Shown in pieces: positions 1 to 6,404 of a stretch of DNA of 14,637 bases. The position numbers were made by a program, and so were the translations under genes. The notes beneath the pieces were generated by a model. The model was not told where the DNA came from. It did no database searches and saw only the letters and a program-made list of their open reading frames with translations. Source of the stretch: Candidatus Cloacimonadota bacterium (lineage in GTDB: Bacteria > Hydrothermota > E44-bin80); contig SOKD01000140.1 in the NCBI GenBank assembly GCA_004376305.1, positions 1 to 14,637 on the forward strand, given 5' to 3'. Position 1 is the stretch's first letter. Each line of letters opens with the position of its first letter.

Positions 1-1694
1 TTTCCATTGTAATCCTCGAATACCTCATAGACCTGCCAGATACCATCACCTTCTCCTTCATCATAGGTACCAGAAATTGAATCCAGACCATAGTCGTAGA
101 AGGGCTCCTTTCCGGTCCACTCAGCATCTCCATTAAAATCCCTGAATCTTTCACCAATGTCATAATGGTAATTCAATTGCTTCTGGTCGGTGAATGGTTC
201 ACCTTCATCCCAGAAACCGTTCTTATTCAAATCAAGAAAGGCCTCTCCCCAATCATAAACACCATTGTATCGTGCAACATCAGCAAACGGCTCGTTCATT
301 CCATCAATTCCGGGATAACCGATGATTATATCCGTGGGATCATCACTGGTTGATGGGTATTGATTAATTTCATTCGGCATTTTTCCACCGGGAGTAAGTA
401 GATAGGAAGTGTGAAAGTAACTCACTGCCAGCGTATAGAATGTTTTTCCTGAAATACTGTGGTTCCAGTCAGCAACGATCTGGTATGTATCTTTGTTTCT
501 CCGGTAGGCGTTCTCTGGAATATACTTAAACTGATGTGAGTAATCATAGCGGCGTTCGAAAGACCTTCTGTAACCAAGTGTCATCTTTGCGGTTGGAGAA
601 AACCTGCAAGCGATTTTCGAGTTACCAGTATAGACATTTCGCATTCTGTCACGTAACCTCACCTTATCCCAGAGAAGGTAGGTAGTGAGGAAGCTATTCA
701 AATCCTGACTCCCACCGTTAAGAATACGACCCCTATCAGTCTTACTCTCTTGAGAATAGGGAGTGTAGGTATTTGTCCAATCACCCGTTGTTGAAATGTA
801 GTACGTAATCGTCCACGGAAGCTTGAGACCAAGTGCAGGGAATAGGTGCTTCGATAAAGGCTCAGGACCACCAGCAGTTAATGTTGCTTTATCACTGATG
901 AAGCTGTTTTTTGCTCTTCCATATCCATCAAAATCCTGTTCCATGAACAAATGGTCGTTCTTAAAGGCAAGCTGCACGGAATGTCCTTTGTCACTTCCTT
1001 CCCTTGTAATAAGGTTAACGATAGCTGATTGCGCATTTCCGTATTCTGCATTGTATCCACCGGTGATCATCTCCATCTGATCAATCTGAGTATCATCAAC
1101 ACTAATAGCAAGCCCGCCGCCAACAAGCGGATCCCTTACTTCCATCCCATCGACAAGATACAGGATCTCACCACCTCTTCCGCCACGAACGTGAATCTCT
1201 CGTCGTGTGGGATCCATAACCATACTTGTATTGGTAAGCAGGGCTTCAACCGGATCAGAAACAGCCATTTTCGCTATTTCCTCACCCGTCATCTTGATCT
1301 TTGAATACGTTACATCAGGCTCAATTATTTTCTCTCCGTACACAATAATTTCCGGCATCTTGATAACTTCCATTGGTAACTCAAAGTTTACCGTCGATGT
1401 CTGGTCAATGCCAACCCTTACGTTCTTGACCGTAATGATGTTGTAACCCATCATACGAGCCTGGACATCGTACAAACCGGGTTTTATGTTGATGATAAAG
1501 TAGTCTCCATTAAGATCAGTAACCGTACCTATGCTGGTTCCTACGACAATAATGTTGGCAAACGGAAGCGCTTCACCATTGCTTTTATCCACCGCTCTCC
1601 CTGCTATCTTACCCGTTGTTCCCGGATACAGCAGGGATACACTGAGGAGCAATACGGTAAGCAATAATAAAACACTGATTCCTGCGTTTTTCAT
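1..1694 (-). CDS. TonB-dependent receptor with carboxypeptidase-regulatory-like domain (3' part missing)
   Basis: This is the first 564 codons of an outer-membrane receptor; the reading frame is open to the window edge, so the rest of the barrel is missing. Residues 1-25 are a signal peptide with a long leucine/valine core. Residues about 28-127 form a carboxypeptidase-regulatory-like beta-sandwich (GKIAGRAVD at the start, TVTDLNGDYFI, then KPGLYDV). A TonB-box-like EIIVYGEK lies at 135-142. The plug domain follows, with VRGGRGGEILYLVDGM at 169-184 and then GGYNAEYGNAQSAIVNL, the usual plug signature. Barrel-type alternating aromatic strands come next. Residues about 480-564 hold acidic repeats of the form DxNxNGxWDxGEPFxD. 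The start is supported by AAGGAGG four bases upstream. The gene starts 15 bases after the lipoprotein gene and is probably co-transcribed with it. Its substrate cannot be told from the sequence. Confidence 0.88.
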   Translation of the reverse strand, partial: MKNAGISVLLLLTVLLLSVSLLYPGTTGKIAGRAVDKSNGEALPFANIIVVGTSIGTVTDLNGDYFIINIKPGLYDVQARMMGYNIITVKNVRVGIDQTSTVNFELPMEVIKMPEIIVYGEKIIEPDVTYSKIKMTGEEIAKMAVSDPVEALLTNTSMVMDPTRREIHVRGGRGGEILYLVDGMEVRDPLVGGGLAISVDDTQIDQMEMITGGYNAEYGNAQSAIVNLITREGSDKGHSVQLAFKNDHLFMEQDFDGYGRAKNSFISDKATLTAGGPEPLSKHLFPALGLKLPWTITYYISTTGDWTNTYTPYSQESKTDRGRILNGGSQDLNSFLTTYLLWDKVRLRDRMRNVYTGNSKIACRFSPTAKMTLGYRRSFERRYDYSHQFKYIPENAYRRNKDTYQIVADWNHSISGKTFYTLAVSYFHTSYLLTPGGKMPNEINQYPSTSDDPTDIIIGYPGIDGMNEPFADVARYNGVYDWGEAFLDLNKNGFWDEGEPFTDQKQLNYHYDIGERFRDFNGDAEWTGKEPFYDYGLDSISGTYDEGEGDGIWQVYEVFEDYNG

Positions 1695-1709
1695 AATTCC
1701 TCCTTCGAG

Positions 1710-3203
1710 TTACTCGCTGAAAACTTTAATACTATGATTTCCCATATCAACTACGTAAATTTTGCCGTTATCATCAACAAAGATATCCGTCGGATTATTA
1801 AACTGGTCTTCCTTATCACCAAGACTCCCAAACGAGCGAATGTAATTGCCATTCCCATCATATTCGACAACCTTGTGCATTGAAATTCCAGAGCCACCCC
1901 CGCAGGTGACAAATATGTGCCCATTTGGACCAATTGCAATCCCGTTCGGGTATGCCGTAATTGTATCAGAAATCCAGAAATTCGCGTCATCAGCAGTAGG
2001 ACTATTCGGATTGGTAATATCAATGAATCTCCGTATGGCACTGTAAGCAAAACTCTGGTCAACCCCAAAATTAGCAATATACAGGGCATCGTTATACAGT
2101 TTCATTCCCTTCCCTTCGTAATTAATTCCCCCTATTGCAGTTGATGTTGACCAATTCTTTTTCCATCCGTCCCTCGTCCAGGTTGAATCGTATGATATAA
2201 TACTGATCCTCGTTGAGATGTAAAACCATTTACTTACCGGATCAATAACAAACGAATATGGCGCGATGATTCTGAAATTCAGATCGGTCTTGTCGTTCAT
2301 ATTAAATTGAAAACCGTATAGACACAATGTTTCAATTGATAATGTATCAGTTAGTGTATCCCATACCGCACTTCCGCTGTCTGTACTCATTGTAACCATT
2401 GTAGATAATGCCGTTACAGTATCTTCGGGTGTAAACATCTTGTCAATGTCATGGATAGACACCATCGTACTTTCAAGTTCTGCGTTTGCAACGTAGAAAA
2501 AATTCCTATCTTCGTCAACCGAAATAGCCGTTGGAGAATCAAATAAATCTTTACTAACCATAGTCTGCACGATTATTGTCGTATCTATAAATACTATTAT
2601 TGTGTCTGTGGAATCAAAGGTTGTGTCGTACGTTGTAGTACTATCCTTCGATGTGTCCAGTCCCATGAAGTTCCATGAAAACCAGCGTGTTCCGTTGTGG
2701 AAATGAACAGCTGAAAGACCGGGGTCAGTGACAAAGAGATTGCCATCATCATCAATGTACATCGCAAAAGGAGAAGAGAACTTTTCTTCACCAATAATTG
2801 AATCCAGGCTGTAAATACTCACAGAAACAATTACCAGGGTATCAACGGTATCGAAATCATCTCCAACACTATCGGTGCATGCTACAGAAACAGTGAAGTT
2901 ACCTTCAGCTGCAGGAGCCTCCCAGTAGCACGGATTTACGGTGCTTGACGGATTCGTTAGCGATTCATCTGCAAAAAATTGACCATCAGAACATGACCAT
3001 TGGTAATACATCTGGTCCTCATCCGGATCCGTAACTGAAAGGTTGAGATACACCGTTCCTCCCTTGGAAACAATGGAAGGCGATGCCTCAATCGAAATAA
3101 TTACCGGTGTTCGAGAATCCTGCGGTAACGCCTTTTTTGTGCAACTCACCATCAAGAGGATCGCCAAGAGAAAAATTAGAGGAAACACAATCCTTCTGTA
3201 CAT
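1710..3203 (-). CDS. Lipoprotein with PKD-like domain and NHL-type beta-propeller
   Basis: A 497-residue exported lipoprotein. The N-terminus has two arginines, a hydrophobic core and the lipobox LMVSC, with Cys21 as the predicted lipidated residue. Residues about 32-128 look like a PKD or other Ig-like domain (VTDPDEDQMYYQWS, then FTVSVACTDSVGD). Residues about 135-497 carry propeller-like blades such as SPFAMYIDDDGNLFVTD, PNGIAIGPNGHIFVT and a textbook last NHL blade, NNPTDIFVDDNGKIYVVD. Two stretches rich in Asp, Thr and Ser (about 183-214 and 260-292) interrupt the blades. An ATG six codons upstream (3221) is in frame, but AAAGGAGG lies inside those codons, so 3203 is the likely start. 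A strong promoter precedes it and the TonB receptor follows 15 bases later. I infer an outer-membrane-associated partner of that receptor; its ligand is unknown. Confidence 0.85.
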   Translation of the reverse strand: MYRRIVFPLIFLLAILLMVSCTKKALPQDSRTPVIISIEASPSIVSKGGTVYLNLSVTDPDEDQMYYQWSCSDGQFFADESLTNPSSTVNPCYWEAPAAEGNFTVSVACTDSVGDDFDTVDTLVIVSVSIYSLDSIIGEEKFSSPFAMYIDDDGNLFVTDPGLSAVHFHNGTRWFSWNFMGLDTSKDSTTTYDTTFDSTDTIIVFIDTTIIVQTMVSKDLFDSPTAISVDEDRNFFYVANAELESTMVSIHDIDKMFTPEDTVTALSTMVTMSTDSGSAVWDTLTDTLSIETLCLYGFQFNMNDKTDLNFRIIAPYSFVIDPVSKWFYISTRISIISYDSTWTRDGWKKNWSTSTAIGGINYEGKGMKLYNDALYIANFGVDQSFAYSAIRRFIDITNPNSPTADDANFWISDTITAYPNGIAIGPNGHIFVTCGGGSGISMHKVVEYDGNGNYIRSFGSLGDKEDQFNNPTDIFVDDNGKIYVVDMGNHSIKVFSE

Positions 3204-3246
3204 AATACCTCCTTTAATCATTAACCAGCAAAAAACATTCTAATAA

Positions 3247-3275
3247 AATATACCATAGCGAAAAGCGAATGTCAA
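3247..3275 (-). promoter_or_regulatory. Sigma-70-type promoter for the lipoprotein/TonB receptor operon
   Basis: The -35 box is a perfect TTGACA (3270-3275), followed by a 17-base spacer and the -10 box TATATT (3247-3252), which matches five of six consensus bases. Transcription should start near 3240, giving a leader of about 37 bases before the ATG at 3203. The -35 box lies only 10 bases after the stop codon of the upstream membrane-protein gene and is preceded by a T-rich run. The spacer contains the short direct repeat AGCGAA-AAGCGAA on the plus strand. Read by eye, without a scoring model. Confidence 0.75.
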
Positions 3276-3285
3276 GAAAAAACTC

Positions 3286-3636
3286 TTAGTGGCTTGTCCA
3301 GACATTGTATACAATTCCGCCCAGGAGGCTCAAGAAGCCGGCAACAAGAATAGAAATGGATTCAAAGGTTCCAAATCGTAATGAACTTACGATGAGGGGG
3401 AATAGGTCCCCCGGGTCAGCTGCACTTAAAGCGGGAAAGAAAAAGCCCACTCTCACAAAATGCAAGACGGTCCCAATGATGAGGACAATCCCTCCGAAGA
3501 ATGGAAAAAGCCAGATTCCCGTTTTCCGTATGAGTTTTAGAAGCCTTTTCAAAATGAGCCCGTATACCATGATCGATAGTGCAAACAGCAGTATTCCAAT
3601 AGCAAAAAGGATTTCAGCAAAAAAATTTGGTCTCAT
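3286..3636 (-). CDS. Small three-helix membrane protein (paralogue of the preceding gene product)
   Basis: A 116-residue integral membrane protein that I cannot assign to a named family. Three hydrophobic segments are visible at about 6-29, 42-66 and 92-113. A basic stretch between the first two (KRLLKLIRKTG, 30-40) should be cytoplasmic by the positive-inside rule. It resembles the product of 3640-4017: both have an AIG in helix 1, a basic RKT or KKT linker ending before a Trp, a GI[VL] motif in helix 2, a following GF, and in helix 3 G[FL]LSL followed by YNV. Between helices 2 and 3 it has about 13 more residues than its paralogue. It is the last gene of the five-gene operon and starts three bases after the previous stop. 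GGGGTG four bases before the ATG serves as ribosome-binding site. Confidence 0.75.
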   Translation of the reverse strand: MRPNFFAEILFAIGILLFALSIMVYGLILKRLLKLIRKTGIWLFPFFGGIVLIIGTVLHFVRVGFFFPALSAADPGDLFPLIVSSLRFGTFESISILVAGFLSLLGGIVYNVWTSH

Positions 3637-3639
3637 CTA

Positions 3640-4017
3640 TCACCCCTTCTTTGGTTTTACAACATTATAGAACCGGAACGTAGCAATGAGTGACAATAAT
3701 CCCGAAAGGAAGAAAAGACCATAAGCAATCCAGCTCTGAATATCAGTCATCTTCAAGAATCCTTTCACCACAGCAGCATACATCTTTATAATGGCAAAAA
3801 TAAGTATTCCCGATGGTGCAATAATCATAAATTGCCAATCTGTCTTTTTCCGTAATACAATTTCATACTTTTTGGCAATTATGCTGAGAAAGATAAGACT
3901 CAGCCACAGTATGATGGCACCTCCAATGGCAAGAAAACTTGAAATATTCTTCCAGAAAACAACCTCCTTGGGCCATTGAGATTGAATCGCCAAATAATAG
4001 AGCATCGTATGCATCAT
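3640..4017 (-). CDS. Small three-helix membrane protein, fourth gene of the PATAN/roadblock operon
   Basis: A 125-residue membrane protein without a family I recognise. Hydrophobic segments lie at about 26-48, 61-83 and 96-117, with a strongly basic loop (KKYEIVLRKK, 49-58) after the first and a basic tail (KPKKG). It is evidently a diverged tandem duplicate of the next gene's product. AAGGAGG sits five bases before the first of two adjacent ATG codons; the second ATG (4014) is almost as well placed. The gene begins 25 bases after the second roadblock-type gene ends, so co-transcription is likely. I infer that the two membrane proteins together may form a membrane anchor or sensor for the soluble roadblock and PATAN proteins encoded upstream. 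This rests on gene order only. Confidence 0.75.
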   Translation of the reverse strand: MMHTMLYYLAIQSQWPKEVVFWKNISSFLAIGGAIILWLSLIFLSIIAKKYEIVLRKKTDWQFMIIAPSGILIFAIIKMYAAVVKGFLKMTDIQSWIAYGLFFLSGLLSLIATFRFYNVVKPKKG

Positions 4018-4042
4018 GGATGCCTCCTTAAAGCACTTTCGC

Positions 4043-4699
4043 TCACTCTTTTATGAGCGAAAGTAGTTTACCAACCATTTCCTTTGCCTGAGAGGGGCCT
4101 ATTAACATTGCAGATGCCTTCTGGAGCGAAAAACAAAGCTTCTTAGCCTTTGTAGTTGTGCAGGACTCAGGTTTAATTACCAAATCAGACATCTGATTTT
4201 CATAAATGGTTTCACTGAAGTCACCAAGGTACTCATTCAATATCCCGCTTATTTGATCGAATATCGAGGCAGGTGCAATTTTTTCTTCCTTTTTTTCGAC
4301 CGGACGCGGTGGTTTTTCTTTGACCTTAACTGCTTCTTTTTTAATTTCCTTCCGAGGTGCTTTTTCCTTTATTCCAGGAGCTGAAGCCTTGCTGATAAGA
4401 GTCTGGTAAATATCTTCTATATTGCGAAAGGAAACACTCTTCTTAAAGACAATACCACAGTAACCGCCATTGCAACTGAAGATAGAAATTCTTCGCTCCT
4501 CTCCTTCCAGGAGAAATCTATCAAAATCAATACCACCAAGAGCATCCATAGTTTGCGTCAGCACAAGCGCAATTCTCTTTATTCGTGATTCGGGAATGGT
4601 ATATTGTTCTGAAAACGAAAATAGATTCTCATTATCCTTGAAAAAGAACGAACCAAGGACAAGAGTATTACCGGTTAACTCTTGAAGAAGTTCCTTCAT
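4043..4699 (-). CDS. Roadblock/LC7-like protein with charged linker and C-terminal GP motif (second, diverged copy)
   Basis: A 218-residue soluble protein in three parts. Residues 1-105 look like a diverged roadblock/LC7 fold: an N-terminal helix, paired strands, a long middle helix (about 38-54), strands including FSCNGGYCGIVF (74-85) and a last helix. Residues about 106-144 are a Lys/Glu/Pro-rich linker, probably disordered. The C-terminal part is helical and carries LQKASAMLIGPSQAK (192-206), the tail motif also seen in the two genes upstream. The GGYxG strand and the SxSF that follows it line up with the same segment in the product of 4696-5406, so the two are probably paralogues. The ATG overlaps the previous stop as ATGA and no good Shine-Dalgarno sequence is visible, which suggests translational coupling. 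Roadblock proteins usually bind small GTPases or act as dimeric scaffolds; the real partner here is unknown. Confidence 0.72.
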   Translation of the reverse strand: MKELLQELTGNTLVLGSFFFKDNENLFSFSEQYTIPESRIKRIALVLTQTMDALGGIDFDRFLLEGEERRISIFSCNGGYCGIVFKKSVSFRNIEDIYQTLISKASAPGIKEKAPRKEIKKEAVKVKEKPPRPVEKKEEKIAPASIFDQISGILNEYLGDFSETIYENQMSDLVIKPESCTTTKAKKLCFSLQKASAMLIGPSQAKEMVGKLLSLIKE

Positions 4700-5406
4700 C
4701 GTGAAATTCCCAACTTCTCAATGACATTATGCACTTTCTTCTTTGCTTCAATTGCCCCAAATTTCCCGACAGCTTTACGGCACAGGCTATCGGTAACCAG
4801 CTTTGAAACTGATGAAACATCTTCTTCTCTCACACCAGGCTCCAGAATACCGTTAAAACTCAATCCATTATTATCAAAACTCAAACCCGCTATGATCTTT
4901 TTTCCCATATCATTCTCTGAGAATTTTTCCCTAACAATGGTAAGCCATGGTACCCTGTCACCTCCTTCACTGAATTCATCAATGAGAAGATTTATCTGAC
5001 GCACCTTGCTTGTGAGGAATCGAACTTCTTGCGTCTTCTCCTCTTCCGGTGCAACCGTTTTCTCTTCTGCTTTCTTTTCTTCTTTTGCTTCCTCAATACC
5101 CACAATTTTGCCAATTACTGATTCAAATGATGCTGAGGGCGCTATTTCGCATCCAATATAACCACCTTCCTGGACGAGAATAATGAATTTCTGACTATTT
5201 TTTTCAAGATAACTATACCTGAGACCTTTTACCGCAAGAGAAGACGCAACAACATCAAAACCTGAGCCGAAGAAGGCTGTAATATCTTCAAGCGAAGGGT
5301 TTATGTTTCCTTCCTGATGAAGCACTGAACCGTCCTGCGGATTCACCACTATACAACCCGTGATGCCTTCCACGCCCATAATCGTTCTAATCAGTGATTC
5401 AAGCAT
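4696..5406 (-). CDS. Roadblock/LC7-domain protein with C-terminal GA/GP tail motif
   Basis: A 236-residue soluble protein. Residues 1-105 fit a roadblock/LC7 domain well: a first helix, GVEGITGCIVVNPQDGSVL (11-29) as the first beta hairpin, a long helix at about 39-58, strands around FIILVQEGGYIGCEI (74-88) and a final helix. Residues 105-128 are a Glu/Lys-rich linker. The rest is a second domain ending with LCRKAVGKFGAIEAK (208-222), aligned with the tails of the neighbouring proteins. In bacteria, roadblock proteins such as MglB regulate Ras-like GTPases or form dimeric platforms; that role is known for the family and is not shown here. The start codon overlaps the upstream stop by one base (TAATG), and its own stop overlaps the next gene by four, so the three soluble proteins are probably made in linked amounts. 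Confidence 0.78.
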   Translation of the reverse strand: MLESLIRTIMGVEGITGCIVVNPQDGSVLHQEGNINPSLEDITAFFGSGFDVVASSLAVKGLRYSYLEKNSQKFIILVQEGGYIGCEIAPSASFESVIGKIVGIEEAKEEKKAEEKTVAPEEEKTQEVRFLTSKVRQINLLIDEFSEGGDRVPWLTIVREKFSENDMGKKIIAGLSFDNNGLSFNGILEPGVREEDVSSVSKLVTDSLCRKAVGKFGAIEAKKKVHNVIEKLGISR

Positions 5407-6278
5407 TATTTCTTCAAGCCGTTCAATTTTTTAAAGGCAGCGGTGAACTTTGTCTTTGTGAGCATGGGGCCAAATTCTTCGCTACAACTTTTCTGCAGCG
5501 TATTGGCAACTTCAGTGAATACATCCTCTATCTGCTGTTTTGACACATTCAGGTTTTTCTTGGGTTTCATTGATACTATCGCCCCGGTCAGCACAAGGTT
5601 ATCAAGTAATTCCTTTCCTGTTTGGTGTTTTTCTATAATCTCTTTTATTACTTGAACCCACTCTTTCTCTCCAACACCCAAAGATGCAAGCTCTTTTGTA
5701 AGCAAATTCACAAAGATAACCTTCTCCTTAAGAGCACGTTCAATTTCTTCTGGATCATAGATTAAACCCTTTTCCAAAAACCACGAAATGGTCTTGTATA
5801 CGGTGAGAGCCCCCAATCCGCTCTTTTCAATCGCTTGTTTAATATTGTTCTTTCCGTTCATTATAATTAATATCTTCCAATCATCTTTTCTGAGCGCAAC
5901 AGAATCTTCTGGAGGATTGGGAGACTTGAGCAGTACGGTATCAAATGGTGGCAGTTTTGCCTTTACTTCGTCTAACTCAACTTTTCTTCTCTCAATCTCT
6001 CCGATTAATGTTGCAACTTCATCTGTAACGGTTACCTCTGCTGTCTTCTCATCGGGGAAAAACTCTATCTCGCCATTAACAAAGATAGAAAGATTATATA
6101 AAGCCTCCACTCCCTTCATCTTGTCACAGGTTGCATGGGTAACGTTTCCACTAACAAAATAAACAACACCTTTTTCACCCGCTGTTCGAAGTTCTACTCG
6201 ACCTGTCTTGCCAAATTTTGACAAAAGAAAAAAAATCTGGCTTGCAGAAAAATCAGTTAACGAAGCAAGTAATCCCAT
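5406..6278 (-). CDS. PATAN (DUF4388)-type protein with winged-helix-like middle region
   Basis: The first gene of the operon, 290 residues. Residues 1-95 resemble the PATAN/DUF4388 domain found in response-regulator and gliding-related proteins: MGLLASLTDFSASQIFFLLS, then KTGRVEL, a strand pair GVVYFVSGNVTHA, and a region ending IFVNGEIEFFP. Residues about 128-174 read like a winged helix (DDWKILIIMNGKNNIKQAI, a helix, then WFLEKGLI). The rest is helical and ends with LQKSCSEEFGPMLTK (261-275), the motif shared with the next two gene products. ATG 6278 places the start exactly where PATAN domains usually begin. An in-frame TTG at 6296, four bases after AAAGGG, would add six residues and cannot be excluded. 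PATAN domains are thought to mediate protein interactions in signalling; the partner is unknown. Confidence 0.78.
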   Translation of the reverse strand: MGLLASLTDFSASQIFFLLSKFGKTGRVELRTAGEKGVVYFVSGNVTHATCDKMKGVEALYNLSIFVNGEIEFFPDEKTAEVTVTDEVATLIGEIERRKVELDEVKAKLPPFDTVLLKSPNPPEDSVALRKDDWKILIIMNGKNNIKQAIEKSGLGALTVYKTISWFLEKGLIYDPEEIERALKEKVIFVNLLTKELASLGVGEKEWVQVIKEIIEKHQTGKELLDNLVLTGAIVSMKPKKNLNVSKQQIEDVFTEVANTLQKSCSEEFGPMLTKTKFTAAFKKLNGLKK

Positions 6279-6361
6279 ATTCTCTTTCCCAAACAAATAT
6301 CCCTTTATTCACTTTGTTATCAGTTCCAAAAAGAAAGCGATACAACAGTAAGTAACAAATT

Positions 6362-6390
6362 AGTATATACCTAATGACCATTCTTGTCAA
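6362..6390 (-). promoter_or_regulatory. Near-consensus sigma-70-type promoter for the PATAN/roadblock operon
   Basis: A perfect TTGACA -35 box (6385-6390), a 17-base spacer and the -10 box TATACT (6362-6367, five of six consensus bases). The start point would be near 6355, leaving a leader of about 77 bases before ATG 6278. As at 3247-3275, the -35 box follows a T-rich run and lies just after the stop codon of the upstream gene. Such a close match to consensus suggests strong, constitutive expression of the operon. Confidence 0.8.
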
Positions 6391-6404
6391 GAAAAAAATC
6401 GCTC

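Noticed and set aside
165..1737. Plus-strand open frames opposite the TonB receptor
   Set aside because: They run antisense to a clear receptor sequence, overlap one another, lack good ribosome-binding sites and show no recognisable domains.
3276..3300. T-run after the last operon gene as an intrinsic terminator
   Set aside because: I find no stable GC-rich stem just before the run; the T-rich stretch is better explained as part of the promoter region.
6313..6359. Seven-base inverted repeat (TTTGTTA / TAACAAA) in the leader of the PATAN operon
   Set aside because: The arms are short, AT-rich and 33 bases apart, so chance is likely; no riboswitch or operator is recognised.
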